Below, in pieces: positions 1 through 10,730 of a stretch of DNA of 64,000 nucleotides. The stretch's first letter is position 1. Every line of letters begins with the position of its first letter. The notes below the pieces were generated by a model, which worked only from the letters and a program-made list of their open reading frames with translations, did no database searches and had not been told where the DNA came from. The DNA is taken from assembly GCA_018907035.1 (NCBI GenBank), contig JACCIC010000374.1, forward strand, positions 1 to 64,000, given 5' to 3'. The DNA comes from Sycobia sp. Sy_11. Lineage: Eukaryota; Arthropoda; Insecta; Hymenoptera; Epichrysomallidae. A program made the position numbers and the translations under genes.

Positions 1-3000
1 CTACAAACTATAAATAACTTATTATCAATAAATAGTATCAAATATTAGATAAAATACTAAAATTAATAATTCTAATTATAAGATTTATATTTGAATGATC
101 ATTCAATTAATCAATGATTAACTAACGATCAATCATTAGTCCATAGTTTTTCATTTATGCACAATATAAATCGTATGAAAATAACATTTGCACTTCAGTA
201 ATAATAATCTAAATCTTTTTGTTCAAATTTTTTAACTTAAATTGTACAAATTGTACAAATATAACTTTAAAAAAGTAATTACTTAATTTAAAACTGGAGA
301 ATGTAATCTAGAAGCTAACTTTGATTTGATGAAATACTGGTTTTCGGTTTCATGTCATCTGCTCTATCTTCATCGCGCGGGCGTATTGTCGGCAACGCTT
401 AACACGTTTAGCAACTTGTAATCTTAAGTATTGACGGCCAGGTACAAGACAATTACAGGCAAATATCGGTAAATTACAGGGAAACATCAGGAAAATCCGC
501 AATCTATTTCAGTGTATGTATGCCAATTGGCGCGGTATATCATGCATTTAGCTGCGCAATATATATATATATTATATATATATATAGATATATATATATA
601 TATATATATTTCTAATATATTTATTATATATTTTTTTAATAAAAATGTTGATTATACAAAATAACATTTTTATTTAATATATTATCTGCTTCCATATATC
701 GGCGCTAATATATAAACTTATTACTTATATTATTATATATATATATAGTATATATAGTATAGGTATAGGTGTATAGCTATATACAAGTATAGGTGCTCGT
801 TTTGAACTAGAAAGAGACAGACGACTGGTTATAGCCGCTGTCGAATTCTAGTTGGAGGTAAGGGAGTGGGGAAAAAAGTCAGGCAGTTGATTTTGAAAAG
901 TCAAAGTAAAAGGGTGTAGTCTCTGTTCTCTTATACTTTATTATTTCGAATTGTTGGATTTTTTTTGTTATACCAATTTATATTGTTTATATCGTTGCTA
1001 TTGTTTTTTGGAGACTGTTATCTTTTGTTATTGTTGGTGATTGAGTATTTTGTTTTCGTTATTGTTTTTTTGTTGTTGTTGGTCGACATATATCAGTGAT
1101 AATTACTCTGAGATCGAGTAATTTCGACCGATTTTCAATAAGCTGAAAATAAGGGAGAGCTAACGTCAACGAGCGAAGATAACGGGCCCGCAACGTGAGC
1201 TGTTGATTAATTAAATTAGAACATCATCAGGTACAGAAAAATTTAATTCGAATTTTTGTGTTCTTGTGTAGACAGATATTCGCGCGTGAATTATTTGTCG
1301 TTGAAATATTTAGTCGAATTTTATTTTATTTGATTTGTTTTGATGCGCGCGATTGTACTTAATATGTAAGTTTATATACGCCGATAAAGTACATGAGTAT
1401 AATAACCGTTAGATCAGCTTGTGTGTGTTTGTAACAAATTCGAGCGGAAATTACTCACGCACACAAGCACAGTCGCGAGTGTGATTAGCTTATATGCGTG
1501 TGAGTGCGACGATATATTCCGCCCCCGCGTATAAGTAGTTGAGAGAGATTCGCGCAAATATAATATAAAAGGTTATAGTAGCGACTCCTAGCGCTTGATG
1601 ATCGTACTATGTTAACACATAGCGCGCGAAATTTGAATTTTAATAAAATTTAAATTATAATTGTTCTCGATTAAATCACACTCGATAGACTAATAGGGTT
1701 GCGGGTGTACTTAGATAATTAAATAATAATTTATAATTGCTTATATAATTTATAAATATATCTAAATTATTAGAATATATTATCGATGTTTTTCCTATTT
1801 CTAACCAATAAATTCTAATAGTGGCGATTCAGGACCTTGCCGCCTCCGCGGTGAATTACAGTATTGTTGTATTTAAATATTAATTATTTTAATATTATTT
1901 ATTGCTTGATATTAAACAATTGCTGTAATTCTAACTGATAGCTGCGTGATTGATATTTTTCTATTATTATTCAATTTTTTTTATCAAGAATCGAAGAATA
2001 TTTATAGGACTCTTAGAGATTTAGCAGTATATTCCAAACAATAATTAAGTGTTTAAACAATTGAAGAATTGTTTATTGCCAAGTTAGGTGGAATATTGAT
2101 AATAGCAAACAATTAATAATAGGTAAGTCCTATAATAATTGTAACGGTCTCATGAAGTATAATAAGGTACCAGGACCGTAGCTATACCTATAAGGGCCCC
2201 GTTTCAATATATATATATATTATATATTAAAATAAAAACAGAGAATATAAAAGAACTCTCTGACAGATGCAGTATTCTTCAGTAATTCGGTAGATAATAA
2301 TTATTAATTAATTAATCGATGATTTAAGTTATTGCAGAGAAATTAAAGATATAATATTTTTTCAGATTATAATATTTACATCAAAATACTTACAAATGAT
2401 ACACTGATAAATTATATTATAACCTTAAACTATAAATATATATTACTTTTTATGTAAAATCGACGTTCGACAAACAATTATGTAACAGTATAAATATCAG
2501 CAGTGTTTTTTAAAATTCTCTGTTTAAATTTTCAATTAATATATATTTATATATGTAAAACATACCACTTTGGGGCGATGAATATAATTGTTTGATAGAA
2601 GAAGGTAAGTCCATCAAAAATACATCGAACGCACGTGCATAACATCTATTGTATAAAAATTTTGAATCATTTTTCTTATTCGACAGTAAGCCCAAGATTT
2701 TGCTAATTCATCAAGCAACTTCGCTTATGTATTGCCGACCATAATTTGATTTTGTTGTCTCGCACTGCACTTACGCAAATTTGAACGCAACTGGGCGGCA
2801 AACCACGCATGCATGCCGTACGCTTGGGCACGCGTGCTGTTATCTTGCAGGCAACATTTTTATCTGCTATGAGTTTATATATGTACTGTATAGCGATTAT
2901 ATATTAAAGTTCTTAATTTTTTTTTTTTTGTTTATTTCTACTATTATATATCTTGCTATACTATAAAATGCCCTTAGTGCTGAACTTTTGTATACTTTGC

Positions 3001-3067
3001 ACGAATCATAGTGCTGAAATTTTTGCCGTGTATTTACTATTACTAAATATCTGCAAAAAAAAAACTT
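1..3067. other. AT-rich stretch without a recognised gene
   Basis: No open frame here encodes a protein I recognise. The stretch holds (TA)n runs near 558-612, 730-765 and 2205-2228. Between about 780 and 1850 base composition is more mixed, with several stretches rich in CG dinucleotides, and may be an old LTR or other repeat. The sequence tggcgattcaggacc at 1822 resembles a retrotransposon primer-binding site, but no LTR end precedes it. Short open frames at 2510-2695 and 2781-2966 look like chance. Confidence 0.6.
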
Positions 3068-3170
3068 TTAACAAAAGTAAAATAGTTAGGTTAGTTTGGT
3101 GTATTATTAGCACAGTAATTGTAAATACAGATTCTCATGTATTTTATAAAAATTTATATAATATTATTTA
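3068..3170 (+). repeat. Dispersed repeat, copy 1
   Basis: This stretch matches 59107-59220 in the same orientation. Both start with taacaaaagtaaaatagtta and both contain a variant of catgtattttataaaa followed by an AT-rich end. A shorter related piece lies at 3298-3345. The family is unknown to me and has no coding capacity. Confidence 0.5.
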
Positions 3171-3976
3171 ATAAAAATTTTTTATAATATACTTTCCGAA
3201 ATTTTCAAATTTAAACAAAAATTATTCTATAATTAAATTAGAATTAGTTCACTGATATAGTCAAATGTCCTACTAACTGTGAGGAAGGAAGCATATTAAA
3301 GTTAAAATACATCTTCTTATGTATTTTATAAAAAATTTATATAATATTATATTATAAATTGTTTGTTAATCGACTCTCTTGAGGGAAGTGGCGAACAGAG
3401 TTTGTTAGTAATTTTCTAAATTCGAAATATGTTTTATAATTTTATTACTTGCGGATATTAGTATCTACGTAATATTTATTATGTAGGTAATAATAAAATT
3501 TAGCAACAGTAGTCAGGAAAGAAGGTAACTACGAACTACTTCCAATAAAGGAGAAATATATATATATAACGAAAATATATTCAAAAGGAATTTACAGGTG
3601 ACGCGAACCTGTCTACTTTATGACAAGATCTAGACTGCCCCCAAGCGTCCGTCATCTAGCGCAAATCACTGTCGAGCCGTCTCAACTTCCCCTTTCGAAA
3701 CAGCGTTTTTGCAACACTAATAATAATTTTCTTTATCGCTGTCGTCAACTAAACGTTCCGAATTTTTCTATTTAATGATCCCGACGTTCGAGAGTGAACC
3801 GAGCCACATCCCATTTGCTGCACGTGTTGTTTACAACCATCGGGGCAGCACGTTTTGTGACCAAGCGTCCGCGAGAGAATTCAGGGCTTTCTCTTTGCCC
3901 CGTGTCCAACTCCTATCAACAATCGTCTTTGTATAATATTTAGTATTATATAATATTATATAATATTATTATTATT
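3171..3976. other. Intergenic, no gene seen
   Basis: AT-rich DNA with a moderately GC-rich patch around 3600-3900. I see no open frame of interest, no terminal repeats and no structural RNA signature. Confidence 0.5.
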
Positions 3977-4116
3977 ATATCGTCATTTCTGCATAAAAAG
4001 GCCAATATCTATTGTCTGCTGAAAAAATATGCTATTCGCATAACCATTTTCTTTAAGTTCAGTTGGCATCGCTACGGAAATATTCCCAGTATAAAATTGA
4101 AAATTAAATATACGAA

Positions 4117-4118
<2 letters not shown>
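3977..4118. repeat. Repeat A, copy 1 (related to the Helitron-like family)
   Basis: About 140 bp here match 5161-5320 in the same orientation. Both carry tatcgtcaYttctgcataaa, then atgctattcgc, then cagttggcatc, and end in an ATACGAAATAT stretch beside a (TA)n tract. The first part resembles tatcgtcgcttctgtataaa in the Helitron-like copies nearby, so this may be a diverged member of that family. Confidence 0.45.
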
Positions 4119-4121
<3 letters not shown>

Positions 4122-4147
<26 letters not shown>

Positions 4148-4214
4148 GATATATATATATATATATTATGTAATATATGTTGTACGGAAGGGTAAATATG
4201 ACGACAAATATTGT

Positions 4215-4275
<61 letters not shown>
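4122..4275. repeat. (TA)n microsatellite tracts
   Basis: Two long TA runs (about 4122-4166 and 4217-4275) separated by a short AT-rich spacer. The second abuts the CTAG end of the Helitron-like repeat. Confidence 0.8.
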
Positions 4276-4276
<1 letters not shown>

Positions 4277-4484
4277 TAGCATCCCCCGTCTCGGCTTCGC
4301 CCGAGATAATAATTTAACCGATTTCATAAACAATTCAATAATATCTAAGTAAAAAGTACTCTTATATATACAAATCTATATTTCTATAAATAATTGACCG
4401 TAATTTACCTATCGTCGCTTCTGTATAAAAAGCTGCTTCAATGTAGCGTCCACTTCAAAAAGTTAATATTTTGCCGACCATTTT

Positions 4485-4522
<38 letters not shown>

Positions 4523-4866
4523 ATCATATCATATCATACTCATGTTTCATACTTCATATCATATCATATCATGAACCGATTGTTCTGAAATTTGACATAT
4601 AGATTTTGTATTATCTTGGGAAGGACATAGGCCTAGTGTTTTGTATAAAAATCCATTTACTTTCATCAATAAATTAAGTTAATGGTTTTAACAATCACTC
4701 CATCCACGGCCACTGGGTTAGCGTCTTGAATCACGAACATCAACTCAAAGTAGTCCGGTCAAAGTATTTAATACCAGGCCAGCCCAAATAGAATATTCAT
4801 ATCCAACTTTGGGATTCCTATTTTAATGAAGGTATTACCTTTTTTGTTCTTCGGGTTAATGTGACA
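4276..4866 (-). mobile_element. Helitron-like non-autonomous element, copy 1
   Basis: Read on the minus strand, the element ends in a short GC-rich hairpin (CTCGGGC gaa GCCGAG) followed about ten bases later by CTAG and then T at 4275. That is the 3' architecture of Helitrons: a subterminal hairpin, CTRR, and insertion between A and T. The body matches 7951-8445 in inverted orientation, including an ATATC/TATGA-rich patch near 4520-4570. The high-coordinate boundary near 4866 is set by the end of similarity; I do not see a canonical 5' TC. There is no Rep/helicase coding. Assigning it to Helitrons is an inference from the 3' end. Confidence 0.5.
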
Positions 4867-5160
4867 CTACTCTCACACCTTATGGATATCTTTTGATTTC
4901 TGTAATTTTTATTTTCTCTTACTTGAGAAAATCAGTCTCTCTCTCCGTCCCTCAGTCTTTCTCCTTCTCTATAAAATGGTTCTGGATGCAAATCACACAT
5001 CATAGTTTGTGACGACAAATTATATGTTTGTTTTTATACATTATATTAACTTCAGAATTGTATTGTGACAAGAGAATTTTTTTTTAATTTGAACAAAAGA
5101 AATGATTGCAAAATAGGGTTCTTTTACCAACAACCTCGAAACTATATATATATATATATA
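4867..5160. other. Intergenic, no gene seen
   Basis: Includes a CT-rich stretch at about 4930-4970 and a (TA)n tract at 5143-5162. No coding sequence is recognised. Confidence 0.5.
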
Positions 5161-5320
5161 TATCGTCACTTCTGCATAAAAAGGAAATATCCATCGTCTG
5201 CTTAAAAAATATGCTATTCGCCATACCATTTTGCTTGAATTTCAGTTGGCATCACTACGAAAATATTCACGGTATTTAATTGAAAAAACGAAAATATACG
5301 AAATATGTAATATATATTGT
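5161..5320. repeat. Repeat A, copy 2
   Basis: Second copy of the 140-160 bp repeat described at 3977, in the same orientation, again bordered by (TA)n. A few indels separate the two copies. Confidence 0.45.
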
Positions 5321-5424
5321 ATGTATATTATATTGTACATATTATATATACACATTTTAAATACGGTTTCTATTCAGAAATAATGTATTGGCGTGTACGG
5401 GCGATTGATTACGATATCCGTTTG

Positions 5425-5760
5425 GCTCAAGACGATTTCTATAGGCAGTTATGTGTTCGGATGATATAATGCGATACTAGCTTTCTCGGGACGACTTCTA
5501 CTGGGACTATCCTATTTAGTTGGTAGGAAACGAAGTTTAGGTATGTCAGGACAATTTCTACAGGGAGTTTCGTTTTTGAATGTTAGAATGCGATTTCCAG
5601 GTATTTTGGAATGAATACTACGGGGAGTTTCGTGTTCGGATGTGTCGTATATAATTGTTGGAAAACAATGTTTGGTTATGTCAGTACGACTTCTATGAAG
5701 AGTTTCGTATTCGATAGCAGACGTCCCGAGACTTTTCCTGTAATCCGAACATAATACTGT
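5425..5760. repeat. 60-bp minisatellite (about five units)
   Basis: A degenerate unit built on gacttctacggggagtttcg, followed by gttcggatg and an aatgcgat-like core, recurs with units near 5431, 5491, 5551, 5611 and 5687, a period of about 60 bp (the last step is longer). The same unit occurs in reverse complement at 60025-60235. The open frame at 5512-5895 on the minus strand only reads through these repeats. Confidence 0.6.
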
Positions 5761-5837
5761 CTGTAAACGTCGTTTCGTGACAGTTGGACATCTTTTTCTA
5801 CCGCTCGAACTCGAAAGAAGAAATATGTATATATATA

Positions 5838-6053
5838 CTAGCATCCCCCGTTTCGGCTTTGCCCGAGATAATAATTTAACCGACTTCATAAACAATTCAA
5901 TATACTCTTAGTAAAAATACTCTATCTATACAAATCTATATTTCTATAAATGATTGACCGTAATTCACCTATCGTCGCTTCTGTACAATAAGCTGCTTCA
6001 ATGTAGCGTCCACTTCAAAAAGTTTGAATATTTTGCCGAACATTTTATATAAT
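5838..6053 (-). mobile_element. Helitron-like element, copy 2 (truncated)
   Basis: The 3' terminus matches the copy at 4276: on the minus strand a hairpin, about ten bases, then CTAG next to a (TA)n tract. One hairpin arm has substitutions (tttcggctttgcccgag on the plus strand). Similarity stops at a (TA)n run after about 215 bp, so most of the body is missing. Confidence 0.5.
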
Positions 6054-6055
6054 AT

Positions 6056-6107
<52 letters not shown>

Positions 6108-6141
6108 ATATATATATATATCTATATTATAATATACTATA

Positions 6142-7411
6142 GGCGACGGTTGATTGATAAGTTTCCGGCCTGACCAAGATAAACAAACGGTTTTAAGAAT
6201 TTTTTTTTATTTCTCAACATAATCTCCTCCAAGGCTGATACATTTCTCATAGCAAGTGTTCTAGTCTAATAATACCATCTCTATAGATGGATTCGTACAA
6301 GCTCCTCAAAATACCCATTTACAGCTTCGATTACTTCTTCATTGTCCGCAAATCTCTTAGCGCCAAGCCATTTTTGAGGTTAGGAGACATATAATAGTCA
6401 CTCGGGGCTAGGTCTGGAGAGTAGGGAGGGTGCGGGCATCAATTCTAACTTCAGATCTTTGATTTAGTAATCGCATTGATTGACGTGTGCCCTGGTGCGT
6501 TATCATGATAAAACAAGATTTTTTTTCTTCGCCAGGTGGAGTTCGTTAATTTCACTTCGTGGCTTCAAACGTTGCAATAAGCAATAATATGTTTTCAAGG
6601 TAATCAATATATATAATACCCTCTTTCATCCCAAAAACCAGTACCAATAACCTTGTTCGCCGAAAAAATTGTTTTTGGCCTTTCTTTGGAGTTAGTTCCC
6701 CTGATCGAATCCACTGTTTTCGACTGTTGTTTGGTTTGAGGAGTGTAGTAGTAGACCAAAGTTTCGTCAATAGTACGAATCGACGCAAAAATTTCCTTGG
6801 ATTACGCTTATACAACGCCCAATAGGCGGTAGAAAGTTTTTTCGAATCAATTTTTGGTCGACTGTTAGCAAACGCTACACACATCTTGCACAGAGCTTTT
6901 CCATATCCAAATATTGGTGCAAAATATTTTGTACACGTTCATGTGATATCTTACAGGTCTCAACTATCTCACGTACTTTTAATCTGCGTCTTTCAGCACT
7001 ATTAGATAGATTTTTTCGATCCTATCTGGAGTTTGTGAGCTCAATGGGGGGCGTTCTGAGCGAAGCTTATCGAAGGTGCTCACACGACCCTTTTTAAAGT
7101 CGGAAACCCACTGCTTAACGGTTGAATAGGATGGGGAGGATGTCCTCAGTGTTGAGTCCATCTCTTTCCTTCGGCGTGAACCCCTTCAAATAAAAGTATT
7201 TGATGACAGCACGATTTTCCAACTTTTCATTTTTACGAAAAACACAGAGGCGTATTGTTCAGGCGTGCTCGCAAACCTAAAACTAACATGGCGATCGGAC
7301 TGAAACTATAGCTACAAGCTATTTAGGGATGGTACTATAGAACGCCAACTCAAGGTAGGCCTAATGGCGCCATATCTTGGTCAGGCCGGAAACTTTTCAA
7401 TCCACCCCTCG
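6142..7411 (-). mobile_element. Mariner element, degenerate, with terminal inverted repeats
   Basis: Imperfect inverted ends share aagtttccggcctgacc: 6142-6178 begins ggcgacggttgattgataag, and the other end, read inward, is cgaggggtggattgaaaag. TA dinucleotides flank both ends (6140-6141 and 7412-7413), the mariner target duplication. The length of about 1.27 kb fits a full-length mariner. It sits between (TA)n tracts. Confidence 0.8.
6520..7245 (-). pseudogene. Mariner transposase pseudogene
   Basis: Minus-strand fragments read as mariner transposase. An N-terminal helix-turn-helix part (6979-7161) contains YSTVKQWVSDFKKGRVSTF, and upstream sequence at 7180-7240 continues it in another frame. 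A central part (6552-6884) contains NPRKFLRRFV, which in the family leads into the first catalytic aspartate. Frameshifts and stops separate the pieces and the catalytic triad is not readable as one frame. A DDE cut-and-paste transposase is therefore inferred from fragments only, and the gene is dead. Confidence 0.75.
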
Positions 7412-7413
7412 TA

Positions 7414-7950
7414 TATATATATACTATTTTGCTCGATCCCACTTCGGAACTGTGGGGGGTGGTTTCCTTAGTATGGAGGCCCACTCATTTCGACTATAAC
7501 TATATATTATTACCTGATTACATACTAATTATACATATATTATATACATGCACTCGAGAGCAAGTTCCATGAAGACTAACTACATATTTCTCGGTTTCGG
7601 TGATCGCGACATCTATCTCTCTTTCTGCTAACGCACGCATTGACTCTATATTATATACGTACGCATTATACGTGCCATATGTTAAATTCTATATATATAT
7701 TGTGACCGACCAAATGGCCGTCCGCGGTTGCAAAACCGAGTGTTCCGCGCGTTACGGCAAAAATACGCGAAGCACGAGCCGCGAGAGTGCGCGACGTTCG
7801 TCCGCGAAGAAGGAAGCGAAAAGAAAAGAAGTTCACATTCTCCTTCTCCCCGAGCCGTCGAGGAGATCTAACGTAATCGAGTCGAGCTGTCACCAAAACT
7901 ATAGAGCTCTTCTCAGCTTCGGTTGCCACCCGCATTCCGATCATTCCACG
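7414..7950. other. Intergenic; GC-rich patch of unknown nature
   Basis: After a (TA)n tract, 7700-7950 is unusually GC-rich and opens with tgtgaccgaccaaatgg. Overlapping open frames on both strands (7600-7989 plus, 7666-8004 minus) are rich in Arg and Ser and resemble nothing I know. It could be part of a decayed LTR or a host fragment. I cannot decide. Confidence 0.3.
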
Positions 7951-8445
7951 GAAAGGACGAAGAACAAAAAAGGTAAATACCTTCTTTAAAATAGGAAATC
8001 CCAAAGTTGGATATGAATATTCATTTGGGCTGTCTTGGTATTAATACTTCAAGCGGACTACTTTGAGTTGATGTTCGTGATTCAAGACGCCACCTAGTGG
8101 CCGCTGATGAAGCTGATTGTTAAAACCATTAACTTAATTTATTGATGAAAGTAAAATGATTTTTAATACAAAACATAGCCTATGTCCTTCCCAAGATAAT
8201 ACAAAATCTATATGTCAAATTTCAGAACAATCGGTTCATGATATGATATGATATGAAGTATGAAATATGAAGTATGATATGATATGATATATATATATAT
8301 ATATATTGTATAAAATGGTGGGGAAAAAATATCAACTTTTTGAACTGGACCCTACATTGAAGCAGCTTTTTATACAGAAGCGACGATAGGTAAATTACGG
8401 TCAATTATTTATAGAAATATATATTTTTATATATACAGAGTACTT
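7951..8445 (+). mobile_element. Helitron-like element, copy 3 (lacks the CTAG end)
   Basis: This is the reverse complement of 4276-4866 over about 490 bp, starting at cgaagaacaaaaaaggtaa and running through the ATGATATGA-rich patch. It loses similarity near 8445, before the hairpin and CTAG. The shared left boundary with copy 1 suggests a true 5' limit of the repeat. Confidence 0.5.
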
Positions 8446-8803
8446 TTTCGCCTCTGTTAAGGTAATGCGGCGTTAAATAGTATACATATGACAAAAAGTA
8501 AAAATAAAATTTTTTTTTTTATTTTTCCTCCGCATTCGATCTTCGCATTTGCCCAGAGCAATGTGTCTGTGAACGAGGGAAAACCTAAGGAAACAAAACC
8601 CAGTGGGAAAAAATCTCCATAGGAAAACCTCGTTCGAAGATGCGTGGGGTTCACATGATTCTTTGTATCGCAAGTTACTCTACATACATTAATACATGTT
8701 AGAAGTTTTATGCGAAAGTCGATATCTGGTAATTATGGAAATAGGAAATTTACTTTATTGTTTTGTCTATTTCTGGAAAAGTCGCGTGAGTTGAGGATTT
8801 ATT

Positions 8804-9115
8804 TTATGGTTTTGCAGAAAAAAACGTTTGTTTTTCTTTTGTCTCGTCGGTAGTGGTTAGTACTGATTCTGGCTTGGGTTCCGGTTCTGGCTCTGGTTGA
8901 GCGATCATTTCGTAACTGTTTCCTGCCTCTTGTTTCGTCGGTCGCTGTTTGAGAGATATGAAGAAGTGTGCGGCTGTGCTCCAAATGGCTGACAATAGGT
9001 ATAATGACCAACGGTATACGCGATGAAGGGCGTATCCGTTGAGTACGAACCCTATGAACGATTTTATCACGTTATGATCACCAGGACTGCTATTTTCCCC
9101 CGCTTGCGGATTCAA
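8804..9115 (-). CDS. Short ORF downstream of Gypsy-1 integrase, possible envelope-like remnant
   Basis: A 103-codon frame with a hydrophobic stretch near residues 18-52 (FIGFVLNGYALH ... YLLSAIWSTAAHFFI) and a charged tail with a Pro-Glu repeat (QPEPEPEPKPES). A C-terminal membrane segment plus cytoplasmic tail downstream of integrase is the place where some gypsy-type elements carry an envelope-like gene. No furin site, fusion peptide or ectodomain is readable. It could equally be a chance frame in 3' non-coding sequence. Confidence 0.25.
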   Translation of the reverse strand: MNPQAGENSSPGDHNVIKSFIGFVLNGYALHRVYRWSLYLLSAIWSTAAHFFISLKQRPTKQEAGNSYEMIAQPEPEPEPKPESVLTTTDETKEKQTFFSAKP

Positions 9116-9375
9116 AGGTGATAAATTTATTCCATATTTTTTTCCAAAGCAGATTTACTAAATTATCCATGGTGTCTTCGTTTATGAAGTGCGATATCGT
9201 GTTGCCGCTCGTCACTCCGATTCGTGCATTTCGTGCGCTGCGTTATTCAATAATGCAGCTGTTTCTACTGGAAACATAAGTCGTTCCTTAGTTTTCTAAA
9301 TCATTACTGGAGTAGATTCCAGATGTTGCTAGGCTGATTGGATTAATATATTTCCATGTCAGCTGAGTCATGGGT

Positions 9376-10100
9376 TTAGGATTGTGGGTTCCCTTGCCTC
9401 TGGTCGGTTTTGGTGCCAATTATACCATTCGCTATCAATACGGTAGTATGATGGTACACTTGGTTACAGGGAACTCTAGTCCCTCGAGTTTTCAGGATGT
9501 GTATTTTGGTGTGAGAAAGAGTGTTACAATTTAAAATGGCTATGTCTAACCAACTGTCCCATTCTCGTCGTGGTTGGTATATTATTTTAAGAACTCGCCC
9601 AAAACGTGACTGTGAGCGTTCTAGCGATCCATTGGATTGCGGGTGGAAAGCGGTTGTCCGTAGTTTCTTTATTTTAAATCGTTTAGCTATGCGGTTCATT
9701 AAGCTACTAAGGACATTTTTCCCTTGATCTGTTAGAATGATTTTGGTGTTCCGAAGGTACAAATAAATTTTTTTATAAAAGAATCTGCTATGGAAGTGGA
9801 CACTGTATCTGGTAAGGGCACTGCTACGCAGAATTTAGAGAATTGATCTTGCATTGTAGATATCCCTACGACATCTAAAGCTATTTTATAAAAGGGTGTA
9901 CCAGGGGTGTCGGTGATCACCATTGGTTGTTTGGTCTTTAATCTCACTAGTTTTTTAAGTTGACAATCTAAACACTGTTGTATTCTTCTTTGAATGTCTT
10001 CCTTTAAGTTATTCCAATAATACTTCTCTTTGATTCGATTATATGTCTTGGACACTCCTCTATGTCCTCCTATTGCTGACTTATGTAGCTCGTAAAATAT
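9376..10100 (-). pseudogene. Gypsy-1 integrase (two frames)
   Basis: Integrase inserts the cDNA into host DNA. The N-terminal HHCC zinc-binding module is visible: HKSAIGGH at about 10070-10090, then CLDCQ near 9970. The catalytic core follows: the first Asp in FYKIALDVVG, the second in LTDQGKN, and the Glu in HPQSNGSLERS. The core is split between 9732-10055 and 9376-9762 by a frameshift, and the stretch around ISTMQDQF looks shortened against the family. The DDE residues survive although the frame does not. Confidence 0.8.
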
Positions 10101-10730
10101 TTCATCCCTCTTTTCTTTTGGAACGAATTTAAGGGTGTCAGTGCAAATAATAATTTTAATCGGGGAATTCGTAAAGGATGCCTTTATTGTTTCAAGAATG
10201 TCTTGCCATTCTATGTTTTCAATGTTCTTGCTTTTGGCAATGCTAATAATCTTTTCTCCTATTTTAATTAGAATTTTGTTTTAAGATCGACAAAGTTTTG
10301 TATATATTGGTTTTTATTATAGTCATGGATATGGATGTTTCTAGTCGTATGCATAATGCGAAGAGGTTTTTGCAGTGCGACCCTTTTATATGTGGAACAT
10401 CTCCAATATCCATTGGATTAATGCTTCTGTAATTGTTTTCCAGTAGTTTTTTAGCACCGTCGTCACACGGCTTTCCATCGCTAGTTACAAAGAAAACGAT
10501 GTTATCTTTGCGGTGACATATTAAATCTTTGGTTTCTATTACCTTGCCTCTTTTAACCTCGTATTCTTTGTCGTGATTTAGGCTAACTGACGAATCGATG
10601 GAGGATATTGGTTTTGTCTCTTCTAGCTGATCAGCGGTTATCAGTTGGGGTAAGGCTGTTGGTTCAGCCTCAAACTCTTCGTGTGATTCCTGCTCGCTTT
10701 CGGCATAACAAGGCGCCTGTAGAACCGCGT
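10101..10730 (-). other. Extra segment between RNase H and integrase of Gypsy-1
   Basis: Between the end of RNase H (ADALSRNPP, about 10990) and the integrase zinc module lie about 300 extra codons. The first part is basic and contains KKRGRPTKI, an AT-hook-like motif near 10860. The second part, from about 10560 down to 10110 across a frameshift near 10262, reads NIVFFVTSDGKPCDDGAKKL, later KIGEKIISIAKS, IEWQDILETIK and SPIKIIICTD. The order (IV-V-S/TD-G near the start, ISIA-K, then a helix, then I-I-IC at the end) recalls a macro-type (ADP-ribose-binding) fold. That is a guess by pattern, not a match. Confidence 0.35.

Noticed and set aside
780..1836. Possible LTR followed by a primer site (tggcgattcaggacc at 1822)
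   Set aside because: The preceding sequence does not end in CA, no TG start or partner LTR was found, and the site does not match a tRNA end I know.
5425..5760. Regularly spaced repeats that could suggest a CRISPR array
   Set aside because: The units are contiguous and degenerate, with no unique spacers, and the genome is eukaryotic.
7600..8004. Overlapping plus and minus frames of 129 and 112 codons
   Set aside because: They overlap on both strands, have Arg/Ser-biased composition and no known motif. The right part belongs to the Helitron-like repeat.
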